Below are positions 7,712 to 14,632 of a stretch of 42,855 bases of DNA, piece by piece; the first letter of the stretch is position 1, and the number at the start of each line of letters is the position of its first letter. Both the position numbers and the translations under genes were made by a program. The notes under the pieces are model-generated. The model was not told where the DNA came from. It saw only the letters and a list, made by a program, of their open reading frames with translations, and made no database searches. The stretch is taken from positions 1 to 42,855 of the forward strand of contig SVOV01000020.1 in assembly GCA_015066205.1 (NCBI GenBank). Direction: 5' to 3'. This DNA is from Oscillospiraceae bacterium. Its GTDB lineage: Bacteria; Bacillota; Clostridia; Oscillospirales; Acutalibacteraceae.

Positions 7712-9101
7712 TGTTATTCTCTTTTCTTAATTCATCTATTGTTTTATTTACCTTTTTATCGTCATATAAAAGGAAGATCACGAGAGAAAGCAGGCTGAAT
7801 ACACCTGCACACACGCCTGTAAGCTTTACGCCCTCAAGACCTACGGATTCACCTGCGGCGGCGCCTACGGCAAGAATACTTGATACGCCCATCATAGCTA
7901 TTGCGGAACAGCATTTTTCAATAAAGGTCTTTACTGCAGAGAATATGCCTTCACGGTTGACTCCGTTTACAAGGCAGTCGCACTGAATGATATCTGATAC
8001 CACAGATTGGGGTAGAATATTTATGGCTGCAAAGGGGAAGGCAACAATAACGCCCATTCCGAGTCCTATGAAAAGCTCATTTCCGGGAGCGAGGGCGGCA
8101 ATTTTATCACCGAAATAAATAAGTCCGAAAACTACGGTGAATATCACGCTTGCAATAATGAGGGGAACTTTTTTATTGTACTTACGGCTGATCTTTATTA
8201 TCAGCGGGAACAGGCATATTGCAACGGCAATGGCGGCAAGCATAACGAGGAAGGACTGGGACTCGGGGACATTGAGAAGCATTGTAATGTAATAGAGCAT
8301 TGCAGTCTGGAAGAATGCCATTGAAACACCGCTGAAAAGGTCGCCGATGCTGAAAATAACGAAATTTTTGTTTCTGAAAACAAGAGAAAAGGACTTTAAC
8401 ATAGATTCCTTGGGTCTTGTGTTCTTCTGAACATAGTCCTTCTCCTCGAATGCGAAGGCACTTAAAAGAAGACAGACTATACCGATAGCGGCAAAGACGG
8501 TGAATACCGTTCTCCACGCCCATAAGGGGGAAAGTCCCGCGTTTTTGAGCATATCAACAAAAAGAGTTGCGGCATACATAAAGGAGCTTGAGCCCATAAA
8601 AAATACGGTGCTGATTCCGTAATAACCGACTCTTACCTTGGCATCGGGGATTATCTCAGGCACGAGAGCATTTCTCGGAATAAAGAAGAAGGTATAAGCG
8701 GTATAATATGCAATAAGGAAGAAGCCTACCCAGAGGGCATTGAGGGGAGAGCCTTCATTGAAGGGGGCATAGAAAATAAGAATTACGGACAGAGCATAGG
8801 GAAGAGCCGCATAGCGTAAAAAGGGCATTCTTCTGCCCGCCTTGTGGGTGCATTTATCGGAAAGAGATGCCACGATGGGGTCGGTGACGGCATCAACTAT
8901 TTTTCCGAGAGCAGTAATGAACGCCATTATTGTAATAAAGCCTAAAAACTTATTCTCGGGAAGAAGAAGCGGCAGTCCGCTTTTTACGGTGGGCTGGAAA
9001 AAATAGAGAAGATAATTACTTATCATACCCGTAAACAAGCCCTTTGCAATATCCGCAAGACAGTAGCGGTACATTTTTCTTTTAGGTAAAGCCTTTGTCA
9101 T
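7704..9101 (-). CDS. GPH-family (MelB-like) cation symporter, 465 aa
   Basis: This is a twelve-helix major-facilitator-type transporter. The glycoside-pentoside-hexuronide:cation symporter signature lies at the loop after helix 2: 'DAVTDPIVASLSDK' followed by 'GRRMPFL'. MelB-type proteins take up sugars with Na+ or H+, but several Clostridia relatives are of unknown specificity. The gene is first in an operon with the M20 peptidase, overlapping it by 8 bp, which argues for an amino-acid-containing or amide-linked substrate instead of a plain sugar. That is inference. The ribosome site AAAGGTTGA precedes ATG 9101. Confidence 0.85.
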   Translation of the reverse strand: MTKALPKRKMYRYCLADIAKGLFTGMISNYLLYFFQPTVKSGLPLLLPENKFLGFITIMAFITALGKIVDAVTDPIVASLSDKCTHKAGRRMPFLRYAALPYALSVILIFYAPFNEGSPLNALWVGFFLIAYYTAYTFFFIPRNALVPEIIPDAKVRVGYYGISTVFFMGSSSFMYAATLFVDMLKNAGLSPLWAWRTVFTVFAAIGIVCLLLSAFAFEEKDYVQKNTRPKESMLKSFSLVFRNKNFVIFSIGDLFSGVSMAFFQTAMLYYITMLLNVPESQSFLVMLAAIAVAICLFPLIIKISRKYNKKVPLIIASVIFTVVFGLIYFGDKIAALAPGNELFIGLGMGVIVAFPFAAINILPQSVVSDIIQCDCLVNGVNREGIFSAVKTFIEKCCSAIAMMGVSSILAVGAAAGESVGLEGVKLTGVCAGVFSLLSLVIFLLYDDKKVNKTIDELRKENNNE

Positions 9102-9221
9102 TTATATCAACCTTTCTGAGTCGTATTACTGAAAGATTATACCACCGCAGGCTTTGTTTTTCAACCGCAACATAAAATAATAACGGCTTTAAGACAATAT
9201 AAAAAGCTCCGCGGTATGGAC

Positions 9222-9541
9222 AAGGGCTACTAAGGACAAAAAAATATCGGGAGACACTTTAGGCTTGAAAGTGTCATAGCGGGATATATACATTGAAAGC
9301 AATTATGTCAATCTAAAAACAATTTTTTCGGTGAGTATTAAGTGATATTGCAAATTAAAATTTGCAGTGATATTTTTGATAAATCAAAAGTGATATTGAA
9401 GCCTTACGGCTTCAGTGTTATTTTATTCGCATAAAACTGTCCGAAGGACAATAACACTGTGCAAAGCACAATACCACTGCGAAGCAATAAAACTCGCCGC
9501 AAGGCGAATAAAACTGCCGAGTGTCCTTAGGAACACTCGGC
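9222..9541 (+). repeat. Hairpin-comb repeat, AGTGATATT type, copy 1
   Basis: About 320 bp match 41027-41398. The left part shares 'CTAAGGACA' and 'GAAAGTGTCATAG'. From 9341 there is a regular array: short hairpins (for example GAAGCC/GGCTTC, GTCC-GAA-GGAC, GTGC-AAA-GCAC, CGCC-GCAA-GGCG) separated by 9-nt spacers. Spacers read AGTGATATT in the left half and its reverse complement or variants (AATAACACT, AATACCACT, AATAAAACT) in the right half. The array ends in a 10-bp hairpin around 9515-9541. It fills most of the gap 9102-9559, which holds no gene. Confidence 0.85.
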
Positions 9542-9559
9542 TTATGGCGGAGACTTTGG

Positions 9560-10144
9560 TTACAGCTTTATTTTCATAAGCCCGTGGCGGTTGCAGTATA
9601 TATAGAGGAAGCCTTTTCCTCTGAGGCTCATTCTCACCTGAGCGTTCATTTCGGGATAGAGCTTTCTGAAATCTGTTTTGTCGCAGGTGACATGGGCTAT
9701 AAATGATATATAGTGGGTCTTTGTCATTTCGTGGTCTACGGTAATGAAATACTCGTCCTCAACCCTTTCGATTCTCACTGAGTGTTCGGTGTCTGCTTCC
9801 TCTGCTTCTTCTGAGGGGAGTGTGATTCCGCAGCAGCTGACAACAGCCGCTCCCGCAGAAAAAATTACATTCGAGCATACGGGGCAGATGTAAAATTTTG
9901 AACGGAGCATATTCCCCGATACATTTTTATTTATGACCGTTTCTCCTGACATCAGCTCCATAACGGATACCCCGAGGGCACGGCTTAAGGGCTCGATGAG
10001 GGATATATCGGGAAGTCCCTTTGCAGTTTCCCATTTTGAAACCGCCTTTCCCGTAACTCCGATAAGCTCTGCCAGCTGACTCTGGGTCAGTCCCTTTTCT
10101 TCGCGAAGCCTTTTAATAACAGCTCCCGTAATAAAATTTTCCAT
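9560..10144 (-). CDS. XRE regulator fused to a superoxide-reductase-like domain, 194 aa
   Basis: Residues 1-65 form an XRE helix-turn-helix ('GLTQSQLAELIGVTGKAVSK', then WE and GLPD). Residues ~85-110 have a desulforedoxin-type zinc/iron knuckle ('YICPVCSNVI' and 'CCGI'). Residues ~130-194 resemble the superoxide reductase (neelaredoxin/desulfoferrodoxin) fold, with 'HEMTKTHYISFI' and the C-terminal 'CNRHG' Cys-His pair that binds the catalytic iron in true superoxide reductases. It may therefore be a redox- or iron-sensing repressor, or an enzyme with its own DNA-binding domain. It is divergent from the sulfatase, and a palindrome (10155-10174) overlaps its promoter, suggesting autoregulation. 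Confidence 0.85.
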   Translation of the reverse strand: MENFITGAVIKRLREEKGLTQSQLAELIGVTGKAVSKWETAKGLPDISLIEPLSRALGVSVMELMSGETVINKNVSGNMLRSKFYICPVCSNVIFSAGAAVVSCCGITLPSEEAEEADTEHSVRIERVEDEYFITVDHEMTKTHYISFIAHVTCDKTDFRKLYPEMNAQVRMSLRGKGFLYIYCNRHGLMKIKL

Positions 10145-10154
10145 AGCTTTTCTC

Positions 10155-10174
10155 CTGTAGTGTATTTTCTACAG
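10155..10174. promoter_or_regulatory. Probable operator palindrome
   Basis: CTGTAG-N8-CTACAG is a perfect 6-bp inverted repeat directly downstream of the -10 box of the XRE gene and 81 bp upstream of the -10 box of the divergent sulfatase promoter. Position and symmetry fit binding by the XRE dimer. Confidence 0.5.
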
Positions 10175-10201
10175 TATAAACCGTGAAAATGTACTTTTCA
10201 A
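10173..10201 (-). promoter_or_regulatory. Promoter of the XRE/superoxide-reductase-like gene
   Basis: On the minus strand, TTGAAA, a 17-bp spacer and TATACT lie just before the CTGTAG palindrome and the AGGAGA ribosome site. Confidence 0.6.
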
Positions 10202-10225
10202 CCTACGCTCCGTGGAATACACAGG

Positions 10226-10254
10226 TTGATTTTTTGGTGAAATGTCTTTATAAT
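10226..10254 (+). promoter_or_regulatory. Promoter of the sulfatase gene
   Basis: TTGATT (10226-10231), a 17-bp spacer and TATAAT (10249-10254) are followed by GGGGAGAGTGG and the start at 10276. Confidence 0.65.
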
Positions 10255-10275
10255 CGGTTTGGGGAGAGTGGTTTT

Positions 10276-11682
10276 ATGAATAAAAGACCAAATGTTTTAT
10301 TTATCGTGACGGACGATCAGCGATGGGATACCATACACGCTCTCGGAAATGATGAAATTATCACGCCGAATCTTGACCGTCTTACATATGAGGGCTGTGC
10401 CTTTACCGGGGCTCATATTGCAGGGGGCACCTGCGGAGCGGTGTGTATGCCCAGCCGTGCTATGATTCTGTCGGGAAGAAATCCCTTTCATCTTGAGGAG
10501 CTTGGCGGGAATATCCCTCCCGAGCATAAAACGATGCCCGAGACCTTTAAGAATAACGGCTATGAGACTATAGGTCTCGGAAAATGGCATAACGGATGCC
10601 CCGCATATGCCAGAAGCTTTACTCAGGGTGAGAAGATATTCTTCGGCGGTATGTGGGATCATTGGAATGTGCCGACATCAAGGTTTGACCCCACGGGAGC
10701 TTATGACAATGTCATTAATTTCGTTGTGGATTTCTATAAGGACAACCACCCTCAGGAGGTTCACTGTGACGAGTTTTCACCGGGCAAGCATTCGAGCACA
10801 CTTCTTACGGACAGTGCCATTGAGATGCTGAGAAAGAATGCGGGCGGGGACAAGCCCTTTTTTATGTATTTAGCCTATCTTGCGCCTCACGATCCGAGGA
10901 CAATGCCCGATGAATTCAGAAAAATGTATGACCCCGAAAAGATCAAGCTTCCGCCCAATTTCAGAAAGACCATCGAAACAAATTATCCCCTTATGGTGCA
11001 CCGTGACGAGCATCTTGCGGCGTATCCGAGAGATGAAAAGGAGATAAAACGCCATATTGCGGAGTATTTCGCAATGATAACCCATCTTGATTTTGAAATA
11101 GGACGGCTTCTTGATGCCCTTGACGAAACAGGCGAAAGGGACAACACGATTATCGTATTCACGGGGGACAACGGTCTTGCAACGGGTCAGCACGGGTGGC
11201 TGGGCAAGGAGGATATTTATGAACACTCAGTGAGAGTTCCGCTTATTATGTCAGGCCCCGGAATTGCAAAAAATGTGAGAAACGAGGCTTTCGTTTACCT
11301 CTTTGATATTTTCCCCACGCTATGTGAAAAAATCGGAATAGAAATTCCCGATTCCGTTGACGGAAGAAGCTTCTTGCCGCTTCTTGACGGCTGTCACGGC
11401 GAAAATTTCCGGGATGATCTCTATCTCATATTCGACGAATTTGTAAGAGGCGTGAAGGACGGCCAATATAAACTCATAGAATACCGCAACGGCGACAAAA
11501 AGGAGGATGCCTGGACCTTTCTTTATGACCTGAAAAACGACCCTTGGGAAACCGAAAACCTCGCAGAAAAAGAGGAGTATAAAGAAACACTAAAGCAATA
11601 CCGCCAAGCGATCCTGACCCACCGCGACTCATGGGAAGAACAAAAACACCCCTGGGGCAAGGTTTTCTGGGAGAGGTTCTGA
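10276..11682 (+). CDS. Type I (formylglycine) sulfatase, 468 aa
   Basis: The N-terminus 'NVLFIVTDDQRWD' carries the metal-binding Asp pair (D13, D14). The signature C57-M-P59-S60-R61 is the Cys-type motif whose Cys is oxidised to formylglycine, in anaerobes by the radical SAM enzyme anSME (not in this window). 'FTGDNGLATGQHG' supplies later calcium ligands. The enzyme removes sulfate esters from a glycan or small organic sulfate; there is no signal peptide, so it acts in the cytoplasm. ATG 10276 is preferred to the frame opening at 10183, because the promoter and ribosome site lie between them. The last ~45 codons recur at 13437 and 14336, which marks recombination in this region. Confidence 0.9.
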   Translation: MNKRPNVLFIVTDDQRWDTIHALGNDEIITPNLDRLTYEGCAFTGAHIAGGTCGAVCMPSRAMILSGRNPFHLEELGGNIPPEHKTMPETFKNNGYETIGLGKWHNGCPAYARSFTQGEKIFFGGMWDHWNVPTSRFDPTGAYDNVINFVVDFYKDNHPQEVHCDEFSPGKHSSTLLTDSAIEMLRKNAGGDKPFFMYLAYLAPHDPRTMPDEFRKMYDPEKIKLPPNFRKTIETNYPLMVHRDEHLAAYPRDEKEIKRHIAEYFAMITHLDFEIGRLLDALDETGERDNTIIVFTGDNGLATGQHGWLGKEDIYEHSVRVPLIMSGPGIAKNVRNEAFVYLFDIFPTLCEKIGIEIPDSVDGRSFLPLLDGCHGENFRDDLYLIFDEFVRGVKDGQYKLIEYRNGDKKEDAWTFLYDLKNDPWETENLAEKEEYKETLKQYRQAILTHRDSWEEQKHPWGKVFWERF

Positions 11683-11683
11683 A
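11530..11683 (+). repeat. Sulfatase 3'-end repeat, copy 1 (inside the intact gene)
   Basis: This is the reference copy of a direct repeat of 135-155 bp; the others are at 13441-13575 and 14336-14487. All copies end at or just after the stop codon. Confidence 0.9.
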
Positions 11684-11743
11684 AGATATATAGTAATTGA
11701 TGTGCTTTCAGGCTGATATATGAAATATAAATAACAGTTAAGC

Positions 11744-11783
11744 ATCCCCCATTCCGCATATTTTGTCGGAATGGGGGATTTTT
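11744..11783 (+). terminator. Sulfatase terminator
   Basis: A 13-bp perfect stem (11744-11756 with 11767-11779) is followed by TTTTTA. Confidence 0.9.
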
Positions 11784-11864
11784 ATGCGCATATGCTGTCA
11801 TATAATGAGGTTTTTCTTACTTTTATAAAAAATATTGAATTATAATCAGAATTATGATAAACTG

Positions 11865-12031
11865 AATAGTGCCAAACCAATTGAATATAAAAAGCAAGGG
11901 CAGTATTTTTCTATACAGGAATAATATACCCGATTTTTTTGCATACCTATTTTGTGAATTTGTTAAAAATACAAATTCCGTCAATTTAGGTGTGCTTATT
12001 GCCCTTTATATTGAATTGGTTTGGCGACTAT
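11865..12031. mobile_element. MITE-like element with long terminal inverted repeats
   Basis: 11871-11891 and 12005-12025 are inverted repeats with 20 of 21 bases matching (GCCAAACCAATT...). The match continues outward to ATAGT on both sides with one base inserted. The inner ~110 bp have no credible gene but contain a smaller hairpin (11956-11978). The size and form are those of a miniature inverted-repeat element. No transposase or target-site duplication is clear. Together with the terminators at 11744 and 12048 it accounts for the gap 11683-12149. Confidence 0.6.
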
Positions 12032-12047
12032 CGGAGTTTGTGTTTTT

Positions 12048-12080
12048 TGTGCGACTGCTTCGGTAGTCGCACTTTTTTGT
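12048..12080 (+). terminator. Terminator or attenuator hairpin
   Basis: GTGCGACT pairs with AGTCGCAC around GCTTCGGT and is followed by TTTTTT. It lies about 70 bp before the next gene, so an attenuator role is possible. Confidence 0.6.
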
Positions 12081-12149
12081 TTTACGCGTTTTTTTAGATT
12101 GGTAAGTATGCCGACAACTATCAGATTATTATTCAGTTTTGAGGTTTTT

Positions 12150-13406
12150 ATGAAAAAGGTTTTGATTTATTATCCCCCTGAAAAATTAGGAATGAGTGAT
12201 TTCAGAAAGACTGATTATACAAAGCTTGCCGAACGAGCAAGGACAGAACTGAACGGAAAAATTCCGAATTTCGGCAACAAAGTTTGGTTACAGGGCATTC
12301 TTTCAGAAATCAGCACGCCTGCAACAGAATATGAATTCGGATATGACGAACTTTCCGAGGATTATATAAATCAGACTTATGACTGTGTTCTTTTGCCTTT
12401 GGCAAATTGTTTTCATAAGGCATGGATTCCATATCTTGAAAAAAGGGCATCTCATGTAAGAAAGCTTAAGATTCCTGTTTATGTTATCGCCTGCGGAGTT
12501 CAGGCAGAGTCCTATGATGAGCTTGACTCACTTGCCGAGTGTGTAAAAGAGCCCGCGACGGAATTTATTAAGGCTGTTTATAATACAGGCGGTGAATTTG
12601 CATTAAGAGGTTACTTTACGCAGGAATTCTTTAATAAGCTCGGATTCTATGATGCTGTTGTTACAGGCTGTCCTTCAATTTATCAGATGGGCAGAAGTCT
12701 TACAATTTCAAATGACAAGGTTTCAAAGGAAGAGTTTATTGCGACAATAAACGGAACATTTAAGCTGCCGGTGACCGATAAAGACATAAAAAATGCCGAA
12801 TTCATCTGTCAGGATGTTTACGGCAAGGTATTGTATGATCCCGAGTATTTTATGTCAAATCCTTTTACAATGAAGCGGATTCTTAAATACATCAAGAGAG
12901 GCGAGTATAATTTTGTCAGAGCCGTTGGCGACAGCAGAATCAGATTATTTGCCGATACTCAGCAGTGGCTGAGCTACTATGTGAAGAACAATATCAGCTT
13001 TTCTTTCGGAAGCAGAATTCACGGTTCAATAATGCCTATTCTTGCAGGTGTTCCGTCTTTATGCTTTACTATGGATGCAAGAACAAGAGAAATGACGGAA
13101 TTTTTTGATATTCCTAATGTAAATCCGTCAGATGTATCCTGTAAAAAGGATTTGTATGAGTGGTATCTTGAAACAGATTACAGTAAATTCAATGAGGGAT
13201 TTGCTAAACGGTTTGATGATTTTGAGAGCTTTCTCATAAAATGCGGGTTAGTTGACAGAATTAATCAGGATAATCCGTTTATGACAAAGGACGCAGATTT
13301 TGAAATGCCCGAAATCGTAAATGCAAAACATATTGAAGCCCTTCATAAAAAGCTCAGCTGTAGCGGTGTTGTGCTGAATTGCCTTGATGCTTATTACAGA
13401 AAATGA
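12150..13406 (+). CDS. Polysaccharide pyruvyl transferase family protein, 418 aa
   Basis: The C-terminal half has the hallmark of this family: 'FGSRIHGSIMPILAGVP' followed by a basic 'DARTREM' stretch that binds the phosphate-containing donor. The N-terminal half is the first Rossmann-like lobe ('KKVLIYYPP' and 'FALRGYFTQEF', near residue 150). Members add a ketal-linked pyruvate from phosphoenolpyruvate to sugars of capsules or secondary cell-wall polymers. ATG 12150 is used (GAGGTTTTT upstream); the frame is open further upstream but runs through the terminator hairpin. It is followed after 30 bp by a sulfatase-tail fragment, showing that it was inserted into, or recombined with, a sulfatase locus. 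Donor and acceptor are not known. Confidence 0.85.
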   Translation: MKKVLIYYPPEKLGMSDFRKTDYTKLAERARTELNGKIPNFGNKVWLQGILSEISTPATEYEFGYDELSEDYINQTYDCVLLPLANCFHKAWIPYLEKRASHVRKLKIPVYVIACGVQAESYDELDSLAECVKEPATEFIKAVYNTGGEFALRGYFTQEFFNKLGFYDAVVTGCPSIYQMGRSLTISNDKVSKEEFIATINGTFKLPVTDKDIKNAEFICQDVYGKVLYDPEYFMSNPFTMKRILKYIKRGEYNFVRAVGDSRIRLFADTQQWLSYYVKNNISFSFGSRIHGSIMPILAGVPSLCFTMDARTREMTEFFDIPNVNPSDVSCKKDLYEWYLETDYSKFNEGFAKRFDDFESFLIKCGLVDRINQDNPFMTKDADFEMPEIVNAKHIEALHKKLSCSGVVLNCLDAYYRK

Positions 13407-13436
13407 CAACAGAATTTGCAGTTTCGGAATTACTCT

Positions 13437-13574
13437 ATGAAAACCGAAAACCTCGCAGAAAAAGAAGAGTATAAAGAAACACTAAAGCAATACCGCCAAG
13501 CGATCCTGACCCACCGCGATTCATGGGAAGAACAAAATCACCCCTGGGGAAAGGTATTTTGGGAGAGGTTCTGA
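13437..13574 (+). pseudogene. Sulfatase C-terminal fragment (copy 2)
   Basis: An intact 45-codon frame, from ATG 13437 to TGA, encodes nearly the same tail as the sulfatase. Of seven differences seen against copy 1 in the shared part, six are synonymous and one changes Lys to Asn. It has no ribosome site, so it is probably not translated. The synonymous bias says it came from a functional, diverged sulfatase allele and not from a recent copy of the intact gene. Confidence 0.85.
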
Positions 13575-13632
13575 AATGAATCAAGGGCGTTGACACTTTG
13601 GTAAAGCAAGGGATTTAACTGTTTATTTTTAA

Positions 13633-13809
13633 AAGGTTTTGTTTTATAAATTTTTTGATATTCCCATTTACGATAAGACCAAATTGAGTGAAACAATTTT
13701 GCCTGTAATAGTGGTTACGGTTTTAAGTTTTTTGTTTGCATTGTTTTACAATAAAATGAAACTATTTATTAGAAACATTGTGTATCAAATAAAAATACTA
13801 TATATTTAA
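13633..13809 (+). pseudogene. Orphan C-terminus of a membrane protein
   Basis: A frame without a start codon encodes about 58 residues containing a clear transmembrane helix ('VIVVTVLSFLFALFY') and a basic end, stopping at TAA 13807-13809. A bidirectional terminator follows at 13852. It looks like the last helix of a lost polysaccharide acyltransferase or flippase, but the family cannot be fixed. Confidence 0.5.
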
Positions 13810-13851
13810 TTCATAATTTATTTGTTATATTTAAGTTGTTAATTTCAATGA

Positions 13852-13890
13852 AAAAATCATTCTCACTAATGCCTATGAGAATGATTTTTC
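13852..13890. terminator. Bidirectional terminator
   Basis: AAAAATCATTCTCA pairs with TGAGAATGATTTTT (13852-13865 with 13876-13889). It lies between two converging gene remnants (plus-strand membrane tail and minus-strand licD tail) and is probably a relic of both. Confidence 0.75.
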
Positions 13891-13920
13891 TTTATTTTGT
13901 ATATTTTGTGTAGTTATTGT

Positions 13921-14166
13921 TTATGTAATGATAGAAAGAGTGTGGCATCCGCCGTTTCTTTTTTCAGGAGGCGGAGGGGTCATGTAATCTCCGTATACAA
14001 CGGTAAGATATTCATCCCATTTTTTGGGAACAGGCAGCATATAACCTTCAAATTCGACAGTTGTTATTTCATCAAATAAATCAGTTTTGAATCGTGCCGT
14101 AATTCTGGGGCTTGCCCAAAGATAATAACAATGAGTATATTCAAGTAAATTTAATGTGGACTTGTT
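13921..14166 (-). pseudogene. licD-family gene remnant (C-terminal part)
   Basis: Minus-strand translation gives the LicD C-terminal pattern: 'TTVEFEGYMLPVPKKWDEYL', then YGDYM and PPPPEKR. LicD proteins transfer phosphocholine or related groups to surface glycans. Only about 80 residues remain; there is no start, and the upstream part has been replaced by the promoter region of the gene at 14213. This is a clear sign that older polysaccharide genes were overwritten. The rest of 13575-14212 holds only this, the membrane-protein tail and the terminator. Confidence 0.75.
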
Positions 14167-14212
14167 GATAGAATTATGATAAAATCGAAAAAAAGAGTTT
14201 ATAGGTGATATT

Positions 14213-14533
14213 ATGATGCGTGGGTTTGTTACTTTGGCTACCGGGAATGTAAAGTATTATAATATGGCTCTTAATATGTTGAATTCTTTCAGAATTCATA
14301 ATCCCGATGTGCCTTTTGCTATTGTTTGCGACAGAGAAAACGACCCCTGGGAAACCGAAAACCTCGCAGAAAAAGAGAAATATAAAGAAACAGTAAAGCA
14401 ATACCGCCAAGCGATCCTAACCCACCGCGACACCTGGGAAGAACAAAAACACCCCTGGGGCAAGGTTTTTTGGGGAGAGGTTTTGAAGTGTTTATTTTTA
14501 GTTATTAACTCCCAATATTTTGTGAGTAGTTAA
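14213..14533 (+). pseudogene. Chimeric ORF: glycosyltransferase N-terminus fused to sulfatase tail
   Basis: Residues 1-42 ('RGFVTLATGNVKYYNMALNM' and 'PFAIVCDREN') match the start of a nucleotide-sugar transferase with the first Rossmann strand and the CDR motif. At codon ~42 the sequence switches in frame to the sulfatase tail (NDPWETENLAEKE...). The junction falls in a short shared GAAAAC run near 14336-14342. An extra G near 14470 shifts the last codons and extends the frame past the normal sulfatase stop. Ribosome site AGGTGA and a -10-like TATGAT are present, so it may be transcribed, but no active enzyme is expected. Confidence 0.8.
14336..14487 (+). repeat. Sulfatase 3'-end repeat, copy 3
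   Basis: This is the third direct copy of the sulfatase 3' end, with conservative amino-acid changes (E to K, L to V, S to T) against copy 1 and one inserted G. It is the downstream half of the chimeric ORF. Confidence 0.9.
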
Positions 14534-14565
14534 GCGAAAAACAATTAGTTTTCAGAAAAATTATG

Positions 14566-14594
14566 TTGAAAAATATGCTTATTTTTGCTATAGT
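14566..14594 (+). promoter_or_regulatory. Promoter of the fucosyltransferase gene
   Basis: TTGAAA (14566-14571), a 17-bp spacer and TATAGT (14589-14594) lie 38 bp before ATG 14633. Confidence 0.65.
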
Positions 14595-14632
14595 GTTAAC
14601 GGTAAAAAATATATTCAATAAAGGTGTTTTAT

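Noticed and set aside
11869-12066. 65-residue frame inside the MITE-like element
   Set aside because: It spans the inverted repeats and has no ribosome site; it is a by-product of the element.
13897-14079. 60-residue plus-strand frame
   Set aside because: It is antisense to the licD remnant, whose minus-strand translation has clear family motifs.
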